Positions 1 through 10,100 of a stretch of DNA of 64,000 nucleotides are shown here, piece after piece. A program made the position numbers and the translations under genes. The stretch is taken from NCBI GenBank assembly GCA_938028665.1, contig CALIMB010000014.1, positions 27,939-91,938 on the forward strand. Direction: 5' to 3'. This DNA is from an uncultured Thermomicrobium sp. Lineage in GTDB: Bacteria > Chloroflexota > Chloroflexia > Thermomicrobiales > Thermomicrobiaceae. The notes beneath the pieces are model-generated. The model ran no database searches. It was not told where the DNA came from and saw only the letters and a list, made by a program, of their open reading frames with translations. Numbering within the stretch: the stretch's first letter is position 1; every line of letters starts with the position of its first letter.

Positions 1-1
1 T

Positions 2-367
2 GTGGTCCGGAACCACCTTGGCGAAGGACGAGTCGTCGGCCGTTCGGTGCATAGTCTTGAGGCGGCACGGACAGCAGCGGCAGAGGGCTGTGACTACGTT
101 ATCTACGGGAACGTCTTCGAGACGGCGAGCAAACCCGGAGCGGCGGCTCGTGGACTCGACGCCTTACGGGAGGTAGTGAACGCCTTGCGTATTCCGGTGA
201 TTGCTATCGGCGGCATAACACCTGATCGTGTCCCAGCAGTTCGGGCGACGGGTGCACACGGTGTTGCCGTTATCCGCGGCATCCTTGCAGCAGACGATCC
301 AGCTGCAGCTGCGCGTGCGTACCGGCGAGCAATGGATGGGGTGAGTGACGGATGGCGATTCGTGTGA
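2..367 (+). CDS. thiE: Thiamine-phosphate synthase, 3' part (5' end outside window)
   Basis: This is the C-terminal 121 residues of a ThiE-like TIM barrel, which joins HMP-pyrophosphate and thiazole phosphate to make thiamine phosphate in the cytoplasm. The visible part keeps the family pattern: GRSVHS near the edge, [15 protein letters not shown], and the phosphate-binding segment [10 protein letters not shown] followed by [11 protein letters not shown]. TenI-type proteins share this fold, so a TenI assignment is the alternative. The stop overlaps the start of thiS by 16 bases, which points to one thiamine operon read from left of the window. The visible first codon (GTG) is only the first one available, not the true start. 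Confidence 0.85.
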   Translation: MVRNHLGEGRVVGRSVHSLEAARTAAAEGCDYVIYGNVFETASKPGAAARGLDALREVVNALRIPVIAIGGITPDRVPAVRATGAHGVAVIRGILAADDPAAAARAYRRAMDGVSDGWRFV

Positions 368-558
368 TGCTGAACGGGAAGCCGGTGGAGTTGGATGGAG
401 TGGCGACGATCGCTGAGCTCCTGCGAGTAAGACGGATCGATCCCCGCCTGGTGGCTGTCGAGCACAACGGCGAGATTGTCTCGCGCGATCAATACGAGCA
501 GCGGGAGCTTCATGACGGGGACACACTAGAAGTGGTGCATTTTGTCGGCGGTGGATGA
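352..558 (+). CDS. thiS: Thiamine biosynthesis sulfur carrier protein ThiS
   Basis: This 68-residue ubiquitin-like protein carries sulfur as a C-terminal thiocarboxylate to the thiazole synthase ThiG. It begins with a beta strand typical of the family ([14 protein letters not shown]) and ends with the required Gly-Gly (FVGGG). Length and C-terminus fit the family well. It starts inside the end of thiE, so the two are translationally coupled. No thiG or thiF follows; the next gene is on the other strand, so ThiS is the last gene of this operon. Confidence 0.9.
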   Translation: MAIRVMLNGKPVELDGVATIAELLRVRRIDPRLVAVEHNGEIVSRDQYEQRELHDGDTLEVVHFVGGG

Positions 559-631
559 GCCAAACGACTGGTGGCATATGCTGAACTGTTGGGCACGAGC
601 GACTGGAATGATAACGCAGGGGAATGTGTGG

Positions 632-1006
632 TTACTCTGTTGAGTTCATGGCTATCGGATCGTCTTCGGGTTCCCATAAATGGCGTTCGAGATCGACACA
701 GAACTCCTCGACAAAAGTGACCCCTTCGTCCTCAAGCAGCGCCCGCATGACAGCTGGATGTCCCCAAGCCCAACCCCCGGTCAGCTCGCCATGGCGATTG
801 ACAACACGGTGCGCAACTGCGGCAATCTCCGGCGGGGCGTTGTGCAGGAGCCAACCGACCATCCGCGCAGAGCGGGCCGCGCCAGCCGCACGGGCAATAC
901 GGCCGTAGGTTGTCACTCGGCCTGGTGGGATGCGGCGGACAAGAGCGTAGACCCGTTCCGCGAAGGTGGAATTGTACTTGGTCGAACCGTCACGAGGTCT
1001 GACCAT
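632..1006 (-). CDS. Alkyltransferase-like (ATL) DNA-binding protein
   Basis: The 124-residue product matches the C-terminal DNA-binding domain of O6-alkylguanine-DNA alkyltransferases: FAERVYALVRRIPPGRVTTYG, then a helix-turn-helix region (ARAAGAARSARMVGWLL). At the active-site motif, where MGMT has PCHRV, this protein has VAHRV (in VAHRVVNRHGELTG). The acceptor cysteine is therefore alanine. Known ATL proteins have tryptophan here, bind O6-alkylguanine without repairing it and hand the lesion to nucleotide excision repair. I chose the ATG at 1006; an in-frame TTG at 1027 is also possible. Family assignment is firm; an ATL role is inferred from the missing Cys. Confidence 0.8.
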   Translation of the reverse strand: MVRPRDGSTKYNSTFAERVYALVRRIPPGRVTTYGRIARAAGAARSARMVGWLLHNAPPEIAAVAHRVVNRHGELTGGWAWGHPAVMRALLEDEGVTFVEEFCVDLERHLWEPEDDPIAMNSTE

Positions 1007-1064
1007 GGTTTCAGATGCGACCCTCAACTAGAATGATGCCACTCGCCATCAAGCCTATCCCAAG

Positions 1065-1401
1065 TTACAGCTGGAGGGAGAGTAGCTCGTCGGGGAGGAC
1101 GTCTGCCGGGAGAACTTGAACGTTGTCAAACAAGACCCGTTCGTGATTGGGTCGGCGATCGGAAGCAGCATAAGGTACAGGAAAACGGTGAGGGCGCGCA
1201 GGTTGACAAAAGCAGCGAGCTTCCTAACGACCTGCCAGGCAAGAAGTGCGATGCAGCTGCTGCCCAAGGCAACCAGTGGTAAGGCAGGGCAGCAGCCGCA
1301 ACGATGGTGCCACCGAACAAGCTGGCAATACCTAGCGCGATGAGTTTGCTACGATGTGTGAACGGCAACCACTGATCAAGGATCGAGCTGTTTTCATTCA
1401 T
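1065..1401 (-). pseudogene. Frame-broken small membrane protein gene
   Basis: A good ribosome site (AAAGGA) precedes an ATG at 1401. The reading frame starts well (MNENSSILDQWLPFTHRSK, then a hydrophobic stretch ending AAAALPYHW). Coding character then moves to a second frame (SSCIALLAWQVVRKL, ALTVFLYLMLLPIADPITNG) and finally to a third (VLFDNVQVLPADVLPDELL, stop TAA at 1067-1065). Read through both shifts, the protein would be about 110 residues with three hydrophobic segments. Two single-base indels, near 1270 and 1140, explain this. Sequencing error is the alternative to a true pseudogene. I do not recognise the family. Confidence 0.5.
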
Positions 1402-1530
1402 CTGCAGTTCCTTTGCTGGCGCCCCTCATGCGACCGGCTGCGGTCGCCAGGCTGCTTGGACAAGCGGTAGACTTGACAGGTACGGGTGCCAGAATGCATC
1501 CGCGCGAGACTGACAGTAGGAGACAAGTCC

Positions 1531-4134
1531 ATGAGGAGTGTGCTCAAGAAAATCTTGGGCGACCCGAACGAGCGCGAACTCAAGCGTTTGCGTCGGATTG
1601 TCGACGAGATCAACGCGTTGGAGCCTGAAATCCAGCAACTCAGTGACGGTGAACTACGGGCAAAGACAGATGAGTTTAAAGCCCGTCTGGAATATGGTGA
1701 GACACTCGATGACATCCTGGTGGAAGCGTTCGCGGTTGTTCGGGAAGTGGCCCGTCGGACATTGAACATGCGGCACTTCGATGTGCAGCTCATGGCGGGG
1801 ATTGTGCTGCACGAAGGCAAGATCGCCGAAATGAAGACGGGTGAAGGGAAGACATTGGTTGCGACCTTACCGCTGTACTTGAACGCCTTGCTTGGGCGGG
1901 GCTGCCATCTGGTGACACCAAACGACTATTTGTCCCGTGTCGGTGGTGGTTGGATGGGGCCGATCTATCATTTCCTAGGCATCTCGGTTGGTGTGATTAC
2001 CCATGAATTTGCTGGCATCTATGATCCGACGTATGTGGCGCCGGATCCGAGCCCAGATGATCGCTTGAATCACTGGCGTCCGGTCAGCCGGCGAGAAGCG
2101 TACCTGGCAGATATCACCTACGGGACGAACCACGAGTTCGGTTTTGACTACCTGCGCGATAACCTGGTGTATCGCCCTGAAGATATTGTCCAGCGGGAGT
2201 TGTACTATGCTATTGTCGACGAGGTGGACAATATTCTCATCGACGAAGCTCGTACACCGCTGATCATCTCTGGTGCGGCGCGGGATACGGTTGACCGCTA
2301 TTACCAGTTTGCACAAATTGCGCGGCAGCTACGGCGTGACGTCCACTATACGGTTGATCTCAAGCATCGGACAGTGACGCTGACGGAGGCAGGAATCGAT
2401 CGCGTGGAGCGGCTGCTTGGTATTCCAGAAGGCCACAGCCTCTATGACGATCGGTACTCTGACGCGGTGCACTTTGTGGAGCAGGCGCTCAAGGCAAAGG
2501 AGCTCTATCTACGCGACCGTGATTACATTGTGCGTGATGGTGAGGTGATCATCGTTGATGAGTTCACCGGTCGCATGATGCCGGGTCGGCGGTACAGTGA
2601 GGGGCTTCATCAGGCAATTGAGGCAAAAGAGGGGTTGCGGGTCCGCCAGGAGACCGTAACGCAAGCGACGATCACGTACCAAAACTACTTCCGTATGTAC
2701 GAGAAGCTCGCTGGGATGACGGGAACAGCGGCGACGGAGGCGGAAGAGTTCCAAACGATATACAATCTCGAGGTGGTGGTTATTCCCACCCACAAGCCGA
2801 TGATTCGTCTTGATTACCCAGATGTGGTCTACCGGACAGAGGAGGGTAAGTTCCGGGCGGTTGTGCGTGAGATCAAGGAATTGCATGCGATGGGGTGCCC
2901 AGTGCTTGTGGGGACGACCTCAATTGAAAAGAGTGAATACCTCAGTCAGCTGCTGAAGCGTGAGGGGATTCCCCATGAGGTGCTGAACGCCAAGCACCAT
3001 GAGCGTGAGGCGCTGATTATTGCCAAGGCTGGCCAGCGGGGCGCAGTGACGATTGCAACCAACATGGCCGGTCGCGGGACGGACATTATTCTCGGCCCCG
3101 GTGTGGCGGAGTTGGGGGGGCTGCATGTTATTGGGACCGAACGTCACGAGGCACGACGAATCGACAACCAGCTGCGAGGGCGTGCTGGTCGGCAAGGGGA
3201 TCCCGGTTCGAGTCGGTTCTATGTCTCATTGGAAGACGAGCTGCTGCGACGGGTGGGGACTGATCGGATTGAGGGATTGCTCCAAAAATTGGGAATGGAC
3301 GATGAACATCCCATCGAACATCCGTTGATCAGCCGGATGATCGAGGAAGCCCAGAAGAAGATCGAGGGCTACAACTTCGATTTGCGTAAGCACCTTGTGG
3401 AGTATGACAGTGTCATCAACAAGCATCGTGAGGTGATCTACGCCGATCGCCGGAAGATTGTCATGGGTGAGGACATGCGCGAGCATGTCCTGGGCATGGT
3501 GCGGCGCCAGATCGAAAAAGCGGTGAAACAGGCGTTTGAGGCTGCCGATGAGCCAGATCCAGAGGAGATCCTGCGCAGCTTTGTGGGGATTGTTGGTGAT
3601 ACAGACAGCCTTACACCGCGCGACTTGGAAGAGCGAGATGAAAACGAGCTTGTTGAGATGCTGTGGCAGCGAGCGCTTGCTCGGTATGAACGCCGCGAGG
3701 CCGAATTTGGCGCTGACACGATGCGGACAATTGAGCGTCTTGTGCTCCTCCAGGTGATGGATCGCTTGTGGATCGAGCATTTGACCGAAATGGAGCACAT
3801 GCGGCATGAAGTGGGGCTGCAGGCGTATGGTCAGCTTGATCCACTCGTGGTGTATAAGCGCGAGGGCTATCGGATGTTCCAGCAGCTGGTGGAGAATATT
3901 GAGTATGACGTGGCGCGGCTGATTTACCGTGTTCAGCTTGCGCCAGCCCTGGCCCGGCCGGTTATGCAGGGCGGCACGCCAAATCGGGGTGGCGAGAGTG
4001 CCGGGCCAACGCGCAAAAAGCAGAGAGTTGGCCGCAATGATCCCTGTCCCTGCGGTTCAGGAAAAAAGTACAAACATTGCTGTTTAATGCGAGAAACTGG
4101 CCTGCGTTCCCCGAGCAGCTCTGTTCGAGGTTAA
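1531..4134 (+). CDS. secA: Preprotein translocase ATPase SecA
   Basis: SecA is the motor that pushes preproteins through SecYEG at the membrane. The 867-residue product has Walker A MKTGEGKT (about 101-108), the DEAD-like box [17 protein letters not shown] (about 229-245), the helicase motifs [11 protein letters not shown] and [10 protein letters not shown], and a C-terminal SEC-C zinc motif ([14 protein letters not shown]) that binds SecB or ribosomes. A long acidic insert near residues 160-190 separates parts of the first nucleotide-binding fold. I chose the ATG at 1531 because AGGAG lies eight bases upstream; an in-frame ATG at 1486 lacks one. The usual NDYLARRDAEWM motif reads [12 protein letters not shown] here. 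It appears to be a single-gene unit. Confidence 0.97.
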   Translation: MRSVLKKILGDPNERELKRLRRIVDEINALEPEIQQLSDGELRAKTDEFKARLEYGETLDDILVEAFAVVREVARRTLNMRHFDVQLMAGIVLHEGKIAEMKTGEGKTLVATLPLYLNALLGRGCHLVTPNDYLSRVGGGWMGPIYHFLGISVGVITHEFAGIYDPTYVAPDPSPDDRLNHWRPVSRREAYLADITYGTNHEFGFDYLRDNLVYRPEDIVQRELYYAIVDEVDNILIDEARTPLIISGAARDTVDRYYQFAQIARQLRRDVHYTVDLKHRTVTLTEAGIDRVERLLGIPEGHSLYDDRYSDAVHFVEQALKAKELYLRDRDYIVRDGEVIIVDEFTGRMMPGRRYSEGLHQAIEAKEGLRVRQETVTQATITYQNYFRMYEKLAGMTGTAATEAEEFQTIYNLEVVVIPTHKPMIRLDYPDVVYRTEEGKFRAVVREIKELHAMGCPVLVGTTSIEKSEYLSQLLKREGIPHEVLNAKHHEREALIIAKAGQRGAVTIATNMAGRGTDIILGPGVAELGGLHVIGTERHEARRIDNQLRGRAGRQGDPGSSRFYVSLEDELLRRVGTDRIEGLLQKLGMDDEHPIEHPLISRMIEEAQKKIEGYNFDLRKHLVEYDSVINKHREVIYADRRKIVMGEDMREHVLGMVRRQIEKAVKQAFEAADEPDPEEILRSFVGIVGDTDSLTPRDLEERDENELVEMLWQRALARYERREAEFGADTMRTIERLVLLQVMDRLWIEHLTEMEHMRHEVGLQAYGQLDPLVVYKREGYRMFQQLVENIEYDVARLIYRVQLAPALARPVMQGGTPNRGGESAGPTRKKQRVGRNDPCPCGSGKKYKHCCLMRETGLRSPSSSVRG

Positions 4135-4532
4135 TACTGCAGAGCTGTACATGGGTATTGCAATGTGAGAGTAGTAGGCACGTTTCTGCAGACCTCTTAA
4201 GTACGGTGGCGTGACACAGAGTCTCCTCTATTGCTCCAGTGGGCAGTGGGACGACTGGTGGGGGTATTTTGCCCTTCAGCAGATGGGTCACTTTCCTCCG
4301 TGCCGGAGCGGAACACGCCTCTACAGTGACTGCCTGCTATCCGGAATGGCGGCGTTATTCAGCCTGGTGGAGGCTGCCCGCTTCGGCGAGCAGCTTCTTG
4401 GAGGAAGGCTGATCTCTCTAGTCGCTCCTCGACGGCTACAGGGATGCTCGGTAGTGCAACGCCTGGGCCAGCGGCGGGAAAGTGGGCAAGTATGATGCCT
4501 CTGGAATCGTTCGATTTCTCCCCGATGTCATC
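4135..4532. other. Intergenic gap without a recognisable gene
   Basis: This gap lies between convergent secA and the hydrogenase operon. A 94-codon ORF on the plus strand (4211-4495) has no ribosome site and no family-like motif. I found no tRNA fold, no U-tailed hairpin and no conserved coding trace in any frame. Confidence 0.5.
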
Positions 4533-5036
4533 TCACGCGTTTGAGCGTAGATTGGGGTAGGGGAGTGTCCTCTCTAAGTGCTTTGCTACCCGCCAGAGGC
4601 GCGTTGCAACTGTGCGAGCAGCTCCTTCAACCTCAGGGGAGAGTCCCGAGCCGATCTGAAACGAGCGGCCGACTATTCCGTAAAGGAAGAGGCGCGGGGG
4701 AAGCATCTCGAGCATTCGGGCCAGTTTAATGACTTCCAAGAGATTACAATGATGAGTCGAAATCATATTCACATCTGTGATTTGATCTTGATTATAGCAA
4801 TTTACTCGAATGATAGTGCCTACCGGATATGCTGCTAATACCGCATCGACAAGATACACAAAAGAAAAGTCTTGCCATATATCGAGCAGAAGCGTCAGAT
4901 CGCTTGACCCAAGCTCAACTGCTGATACTCCGGGCCAGTGAGCTGCCGCGATGTGTTTGACGATCCACGGTCCGACCCCGTCGTCTCCGCAGAGCTCATT
5001 ACCAATCCCAATAACCAGCATGATCTTCCTGCTCAT
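4533..5036 (-). CDS. [NiFe] hydrogenase maturation endopeptidase (HyaD/HoxW type)
   Basis: This 167-residue protease trims the C-terminal tail from the hydrogenase large subunit after nickel insertion. It starts with the family signature (VIGIGNELCGDDGVGPWIV, about 8-26) with the metal-binding Asp, followed by LVDAV (second Asp) and THHCNLLEV, the histidine region that completes the site. It overlaps the end of the large-subunit gene by four bases (ATGA), as expected for a dedicated protease. Its probable substrate is the 11-residue tail of that subunit. Confidence 0.9.
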   Translation of the reverse strand: MSRKIMLVIGIGNELCGDDGVGPWIVKHIAAAHWPGVSAVELGSSDLTLLLDIWQDFSFVYLVDAVLAAYPVGTIIRVNCYNQDQITDVNMISTHHCNLLEVIKLARMLEMLPPRLFLYGIVGRSFQIGSGLSPEVEGAARTVATRLWRVAKHLERTLPYPNLRSNA

Positions 5037-6340
5037 GAACTATCCTCCACGATGCTGAGGCGCAGGAAGTGGGTGGCGCAGGAAATACAAGGGTCATAGT
5101 TGCGTATCGCACGCTCGCAGAGGTGCGTTGCACGATCTTTCGGCATAAGAATGACCTGAGGAGCAAGGAGACGTAAGTCGTCCTCGATCCGTTTTTGGTT
5201 CTGTGCTGTCGGCGGCACAATCCATGCAGTCTGGATGATCCCATCGGCTCCAACCTCATAGCGGTGGTAGAGCAGACCACGCGGTGCTTCACTTGCTCCG
5301 AAGGCGATGCCGGGACGTATCTCATAGTCGACCCAGGGACGAGACGGCGGCTCGTAGTCATCGAGGAGATCCAGGGATCGTTCGAGGGCATGAATTATCT
5401 CCAGGCAGCGCACGATGATGCTTCGGAAGGGGTTCTGGAGCGGTGGGACGGTTCCTGTCTCGCGAGCCACTTCTTGGGCCAGAGAAGAGAGTTGGGAAAA
5501 GTTCAGATTAAAGCGAGCTAGCGGGCCAGTCAGATAACTCCCTCGCCCGGCCATCTCATAGTGGAGAGCTGTCGAGTGCGGCACCTGGCGCTCTCGAACA
5601 AGCTCCTCGAAATGACTCAGCGGGAGATCGAGTCCAGCACTTGAGGCAAGCTGACCATCAAGAATGGCGTATTCCGTTGGATGACGGAGAGCAACAAACT
5701 CATAGTTGGGCTCAAAGTCAGGGAACGGAAAATTGGCCACCCAACGTGCCAGTTCCAGGGCCGTTTCAAGGCCGCGCTGTAGTGGATCGCGGAGCCGGTG
5801 CAGTTCAGTCGGTCGAGGAACAGCATAGAAGCCGCCAACACGGACATTGACCGGGTGAATTTCGCGGCCGCCGATGAGGGTGAGCAGCTGGTTGCCTGCT
5901 TTCTTGAGCTGCAGTGCCCGCTGAACGAGCTCGCGATGGGTCTGGGCCATCTGGACGACATTGTCGACGCCAAGGAAATCGGGGGCGTGCAGCATGACGA
6001 CGTGCAAGGTATGGCTCTGGATCCATTCGGCATAGTAGAGAAGAAGTCGGAGCTGTCGTAGTTCGGGAGGGATCTTGATCCCGAACAGACTCTCCAGCGC
6101 ATTACAGGCACTCATCTGGTATGCCACCGGACAGATGCCGCAAATGCGGGCCGTGATATCTGGCGCCTCAGTATGCGGTCGACCGCGGAGTAAAGCTTCG
6201 AAGAAGCGGGGTGGCTCGTAGATCTGGAGACGAACGTCCATTACCTGTCCGTTCCGTACCCGAAGAAGCAGCCCACCTTCACCCTCGACACGTGCGAGTG
6301 CGCTGACCCGAATCGTCCGTTGCTGCTCATTGCTCGCCAT
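5033..6340 (-). CDS. Group 3b [NiFe] hydrogenase large (alpha) subunit
   Basis: This catalytic subunit holds the NiFe(CN)2CO centre that oxidises or makes H2. Both cysteine pairs are intact: RICGICP at 65-71 and DPCISCATH at 416-424. The C-terminal tail [11 protein letters not shown] after His424 is the part removed by the protease encoded next. Length (435) and sequence style fit the cytoplasmic bidirectional NAD(P)-linked group 3 enzymes (alpha subunit of sulfhydrogenase), not membrane uptake enzymes; no export signal is present. The gene overlaps the small-subunit gene by 14 bases. Confidence 0.93.
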   Translation of the reverse strand: MASNEQQRTIRVSALARVEGEGGLLLRVRNGQVMDVRLQIYEPPRFFEALLRGRPHTEAPDITARICGICPVAYQMSACNALESLFGIKIPPELRQLRLLLYYAEWIQSHTLHVVMLHAPDFLGVDNVVQMAQTHRELVQRALQLKKAGNQLLTLIGGREIHPVNVRVGGFYAVPRPTELHRLRDPLQRGLETALELARWVANFPFPDFEPNYEFVALRHPTEYAILDGQLASSAGLDLPLSHFEELVRERQVPHSTALHYEMAGRGSYLTGPLARFNLNFSQLSSLAQEVARETGTVPPLQNPFRSIIVRCLEIIHALERSLDLLDDYEPPSRPWVDYEIRPGIAFGASEAPRGLLYHRYEVGADGIIQTAWIVPPTAQNQKRIEDDLRLLAPQVILMPKDRATHLCERAIRNYDPCISCATHFLRLSIVEDSS

Positions 6341-7190
6341 CGGCAGGTTCCCGTTCGTCTACCGCGTTTGTCCCGACCCACTCGGTAGTCTTTGATGCGC
6401 CCTGGAGATCTGCATAACGCCTGCTCGCCTCCGCGAATGCTGGTGCCGCTGCGTTGAAGGAACGATAGAGTGGCACGAGATGCTGGGGTGTCAGCCCTGA
6501 TTGCACTAAGAACCACGTACTAAGACTTTCGGTATTTGGTGACTCCATTGGACCAAAGCAACCATAACAGCCACGCCGGTAACGGGGGCAGAGGGCACCA
6601 CAGCCAGTACGTGTGACTGGCCCAAGGCAGGGAGTTCCCATGGCGACCATAACACAGACGACCCCCTGCCGTTTGCAGTCTATGCAAACACTGTGTCCAG
6701 GGATGGATGGTCGGCGCCCCCGGAGAAACGCGGTGAGGAGCTCGATCACTTGCCCTTTATTCGGTGGGCAACCTGGCAGCTCGTAGTCGACGGGGACATA
6801 GGCAGAGGCTGGGAGGGAGTGCTCAAGGGTCCGCACGTACTCAGGGGATGCATACACAACGCGCTTAATGTCGTCGACATCCACAAAGTTGCGTAGTGCC
6901 TGGATACCGCCCGCTGTCGCGCAAGCGCCCATGGCGACCAGCACGCGACTTTGCCGCCGTATCTCGTAAATACGCTCGATTTCTTCCGGTGTGGTGATGC
7001 TCCCCTCAACGAGTGAAAAATCGTATGGCCCGTGCACAACTGCGCTCGACGCTTCGAGAAAGTAGGCGACTTCGAAGAGCTCGCCGAGCATGAGCAGTTC
7101 GTCCTCACAGTCGAGCAGGGTCAGCTGGCAGCCATCGCAACTAGCGAACTTCCAAACCGCCAATTTGGGGCTGCGGCGTCTTCGTGGCAT
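6327..7190 (-). CDS. Group 3b [NiFe] hydrogenase small (delta) subunit
   Basis: The 287-residue product carries the iron-sulfur clusters that pass electrons between the NiFe site and the diaphorase module. The proximal cluster ligands are visible: [14 protein letters not shown] (Cys18, Cys21), the GACAT region near 95, and [11 protein letters not shown]. Further cysteine groups follow ([30 protein letters not shown]), enough for three clusters. It has no twin-arginine signal, so it is cytoplasmic. Spacing to the gamma gene upstream is only 17 bases. Confidence 0.92.
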   Translation of the reverse strand: MPRRRRSPKLAVWKFASCDGCQLTLLDCEDELLMLGELFEVAYFLEASSAVVHGPYDFSLVEGSITTPEEIERIYEIRRQSRVLVAMGACATAGGIQALRNFVDVDDIKRVVYASPEYVRTLEHSLPASAYVPVDYELPGCPPNKGQVIELLTAFLRGRRPSIPGHSVCIDCKRQGVVCVMVAMGTPCLGPVTRTGCGALCPRYRRGCYGCFGPMESPNTESLSTWFLVQSGLTPQHLVPLYRSFNAAAPAFAEASRRYADLQGASKTTEWVGTNAVDEREPADGEQ

Positions 7191-7207
7191 CCTTCCCCCC
7201 AGGAGAG

Positions 7208-8068
7208 TCAGAGTTCGCGGATATCACGGTACGGCGCAAGGCGACTGTACGGTAGTACCGGACCGTCCTTGCAGAGGAAGAACGGACCGAACTGACAGTG
7301 TCCACAGAGCCCAATCCCGCATTGCATGTTCCGTTCTAATGAGAGGAAGATACGTTCATCCGGGATGCCGTGCTTCTGGAGTTCACGGACCGTGAAGCGC
7401 ATCATAATCTCTGGCCCGCAGATCATGGCCACTGTATTGGTGGGCTCAAAGAGGGCTGTCACCTGCCGAATCAAGTTCGGAACCACCCCAACCTGGCCCC
7501 GCCACGATGGGTCAGGGTGATCGACAGTCACATACACAGTGATTTTCGCCCGTTGCTGCCAACCGCTAAGGTCACGGCGGTACAGTAGGTCGGCAGGACT
7601 CCGCGCACCGTACAGTACGACTACCTGCCGGTAGCGCCAGCGTTCGCGGAGAATGGCTACTAGCGCCGAACGAAGGGGAGCAAGACCGAGGCCGCCGGCG
7701 ATCAAGAGAACGTCTTGACCGTAAGCTGCCTCGAGTGGCCAGCCCGTTCCAAATGGCCCTCGCACCCCAATGTGATCGCCACGGTGTAGCGCGACTAGGT
7801 GCCGAGTCACCGAGCCAACGGCACGGATAGTATGCTCGAGTTCGCCAGGACGGCGTGGTAGACCGCTTATCGAAATCGGAACCTCACCGATTCCGTACAC
7901 TGAGAGCATCATAAATTGGCCAGGCTGTGCATGAAGAGTTGCGTCGCACAGAGAGCGCAGCCGTAGTGTCACGGTGTCACGTGTTTCACGACGCCGACCG
8001 ATGACAAGGAAGGGGAGTGGCACGAAGGGACTCCCGGTCACTTGGGTGGTGAGTGCTCGGTGGTCCAT
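7208..8068 (-). CDS. Group 3b hydrogenase gamma subunit (FAD/NAD(P) oxidoreductase)
   Basis: This is the diaphorase subunit that connects the hydrogenase to NAD(P)H. The order is a ferredoxin-reductase FAD barrel (about 15-105, with the flavin-binding stretch VPISISGLP), an NAD-binding domain ([16 protein letters not shown] at about 122-137) and a C-terminal [2Fe-2S] motif ([21 protein letters not shown] region, four cysteines) typical of dihydroorotate dehydrogenase PyrK-like reductases. The start codon overlaps the stop of the preceding cyclic-nucleotide-binding gene. Confidence 0.92.
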   Translation of the reverse strand: MDHRALTTQVTGSPFVPLPFLVIGRRRETRDTVTLRLRSLCDATLHAQPGQFMMLSVYGIGEVPISISGLPRRPGELEHTIRAVGSVTRHLVALHRGDHIGVRGPFGTGWPLEAAYGQDVLLIAGGLGLAPLRSALVAILRERWRYRQVVVLYGARSPADLLYRRDLSGWQQRAKITVYVTVDHPDPSWRGQVGVVPNLIRQVTALFEPTNTVAMICGPEIMMRFTVRELQKHGIPDERIFLSLERNMQCGIGLCGHCQFGPFFLCKDGPVLPYSRLAPYRDIREL

Positions 8069-8541
8069 TAACGCTCCCTCGGTGGCCCGTAGAGATCGAG
8101 TAACTGCAGACGAGCAGCCTTGAGACGCTCAGTGACCACAAACAAGAGGCGTTGGACAAGGCGAAGGCCCAAACAGCAGTCCTCTCGGAACAGCGCCCGA
8201 AGTTGCTCAGCATCGAACACGACAGCGGTTGTTGGTTCAAGTGCTCGGGCGTCGAACTCCCATCGGCTAGGAGCAAGCATCCACGACCAACCGACCGCGC
8301 TTCCTCCTTCAACGGTTTGGAGCGGGCGTGGCCCGTGACCTGGTACAAAGAGCTCAATGGAGACAAGTCCGCTCACAATGAGATAAAAGGCGGTGGCTGG
8401 CTGGCCTTCGCGTAGCAGGTAGTCATCAGGTGCATAGTGGGCAATGCGCGCGCAGGTTGCGAGGTGAGCCTGTTGGTCCTCACTAAGATCAGCGGTGAAC
8501 GGATGTGTGGCCAGTAACTCAAGGGGTGAGCGATCGTTCAT
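8068..8541 (-). CDS. Cyclic-nucleotide-binding domain protein in hydrogenase operon
   Basis: The 157-residue protein is almost only a Crp-type beta-barrel domain: [26 protein letters not shown], then the cap region [24 protein letters not shown] where cAMP receptors have GExA.L....RsA. No helix-turn-helix domain follows the C-helix, so it is unlikely to be a transcription factor. It overlaps both neighbours (8538 and 8068), so it is made with the hydrogenase. A role as regulatory or structural subunit of the complex is an inference; related small proteins occur in 3b hydrogenase clusters. Confidence 0.8.
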   Translation of the reverse strand: MNDRSPLELLATHPFTADLSEDQQAHLATCARIAHYAPDDYLLREGQPATAFYLIVSGLVSIELFVPGHGPRPLQTVEGGSAVGWSWMLAPSRWEFDARALEPTTAVVFDAEQLRALFREDCCLGLRLVQRLLFVVTERLKAARLQLLDLYGPPRER

Positions 8542-9671
8542 TCCACACCTTTCGTCGTCTGTCCAGTGCTAGCAATGGTGGCAGCTTCAACCGTCAAGTC
8601 GATGCCAACAGGACACCAGGTGATGCACCGTCCGCAACCAACGCAGCCAAAGGTGCCAAACTGTTCCACCCACGTTGCGAGTTTGTGGGTAAGCCACTGC
8701 CGATAGCGGGAGCGTATGCTCTGACGTAACGATTTTCCTGCAGTGTACGTGAAGGAGAGTGTGAAGCAGGTGTCAAGGTGGCGGATGCGTTCCGTAGTTG
8801 CTCCGGTGAGATCGGTTCGTTCCTCGGCAGTAAAGCAGAAGCACGTGGGGCAAACGAGAGTGCAGTTGCCGCAGGCAAGGCACCGCTGCGCAATGGTATC
8901 CCAGTGTGGGTGCTCAAGGTTGGCCAAGAGGGCCGCTGGTAATCCAGCTGTCTGGAGCTGACGGCCCATGCTGGCTGCTGTCTGGGCTATCGCGCGTTCG
9001 GCAGCTGCCAAGTCGGATGGCTGTGCCGGACGATGTGGTAACTGCTGCAGGATAGCGGCGCCGCGCGCCGATCCAACCTCCACGACGAACCGATGAGTTT
9101 GAGGTTGCACGAGCTCGGTCAGTGCGAGGTCAAATCCGTGCGTCGCCCTCGGACCAGTGCCCAGAGAGACACAGAAGCAGGTGCGCGGCGTAAAGTGCGC
9201 ACACTGGACGGCAACCAGGAACGCCTGTCTACGGCGCTCCGCGTAGCTGGGATCGACATACGGGCCCCGAAGCAACACCCGATCAAGCACCATGATGGCG
9301 TGCAAATCGCAGGAACGAACGCCAAGGAAAGCCAAACGCGCACCGTCTTCAGCTGGCTGGTTGATCCTCCATCCGTCAGCACTGTGGCGTGCTCGCCAGA
9401 GGACAACTGGAGATGGGTAGAGAAAACGCTTCCATGAGTGGGGACCGACGGCATAGCCGAAGACGGCAGTATCTTGCCGCTGTTTGACGCGATATCGACC
9501 GGCGTCCTGCTCATCCTCCCAACCGAGGGGTAGGTCATCAACCTGACTGATCACGTCGTATCCGATCGCGCCGTCACGGAGAGTTGGCCCGATCACCCGA
9601 TAGCCCTCGCGTTGGAGCAGAGTAATGAGCATCCCGAGCCCGTCAACGTCAATGATCATGTGACTTGCCAC
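8538..9671 (-). CDS. Group 3b hydrogenase beta subunit (4Fe-4S dicluster protein)
   Basis: This subunit relays electrons in the NAD(P) module. Two ferredoxin-like motifs lie in the C-terminal half: [17 protein letters not shown] and [15 protein letters not shown]. The N-terminal part ([19 protein letters not shown] and following) is typical of HydB-like and anaerobic sulfite reductase A proteins. The frame is open back to 9998, but that stretch looks random. I chose the GTG at 9671 because GGAG lies eight bases upstream; it gives 377 residues. It is the first gene of the operon. Confidence 0.88.
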   Translation of the reverse strand: MASHMIIDVDGLGMLITLLQREGYRVIGPTLRDGAIGYDVISQVDDLPLGWEDEQDAGRYRVKQRQDTAVFGYAVGPHSWKRFLYPSPVVLWRARHSADGWRINQPAEDGARLAFLGVRSCDLHAIMVLDRVLLRGPYVDPSYAERRRQAFLVAVQCAHFTPRTCFCVSLGTGPRATHGFDLALTELVQPQTHRFVVEVGSARGAAILQQLPHRPAQPSDLAAAERAIAQTAASMGRQLQTAGLPAALLANLEHPHWDTIAQRCLACGNCTLVCPTCFCFTAEERTDLTGATTERIRHLDTCFTLSFTYTAGKSLRQSIRSRYRQWLTHKLATWVEQFGTFGCVGCGRCITWCPVGIDLTVEAATIASTGQTTKGVE

Positions 9672-10100
9672 GGGCGTTTCTCCAGTGAGACAGCAACCTC
9701 TCTTCGGGGCAACCGGAGAGCGCTGAGCAGCGGTTAATCCCACCTCAGGTTGATTCCGCCGGCGCTCTGCCATTGCGTCTGGGGGAAGTATAGCACGATC
9801 GCACGGGGAGGTACTGCAAGCACGGAGGCGGTACGTTGTGGAAAGCACCGTTGCTCTGCAGCACAACCATCGGGCAACTGTTTCTCTAGGATGTTCGTCC
9901 CGTGTTGGTGCTGGGAGTACCTGTGTGCGATACTGAGAGCAGGCATGCGATGCCAGGGGCTTGTGCTGTCCCGAGAACGTGATTAAAGAAACATTCACAG
10001 ATGCTTTTCGACGCCATGCATAGGCTATGGTTGAGCCGCTGGTGCTGGGCCGAGCTCGGCTGGCCCTAAAAAGTCGTCGTTTTGGGAAGGGGTGAAGCTT
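9672..10100. other. Divergent intergenic region, hydrogenase operon and aquaporin
   Basis: This stretch separates the divergently read hydrogenase operon and the glycerol facilitator gene. Besides the candidate extended -10 motif on the minus strand I see no clear operator. Open frames here lack ribosome sites and family motifs. Confidence 0.5.
9787..9792 (-). promoter_or_regulatory. Candidate extended -10 promoter of the hydrogenase operon
   Basis: On the minus strand the motif TGCTATACT (extended -10, TGnTATAAT-like) lies about 115 bases upstream of the GTG start of the beta subunit. No consensus -35 is found at 16-18 bases; TTGCAG occurs at 21. No clear FNR, CRP or Rex operator was recognised near it. 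Confidence 0.35.

Noticed and set aside
1474..1500. TTGACA before secA as a promoter
   Set aside because: The -35 hexamer is perfect, but no acceptable -10 is found 15-19 bases downstream, so I did not list it.
9672..9998. N-terminal extension of the hydrogenase beta subunit
   Set aside because: The added 109 residues look random, and only the GTG at 9671 has a well spaced GGAG.
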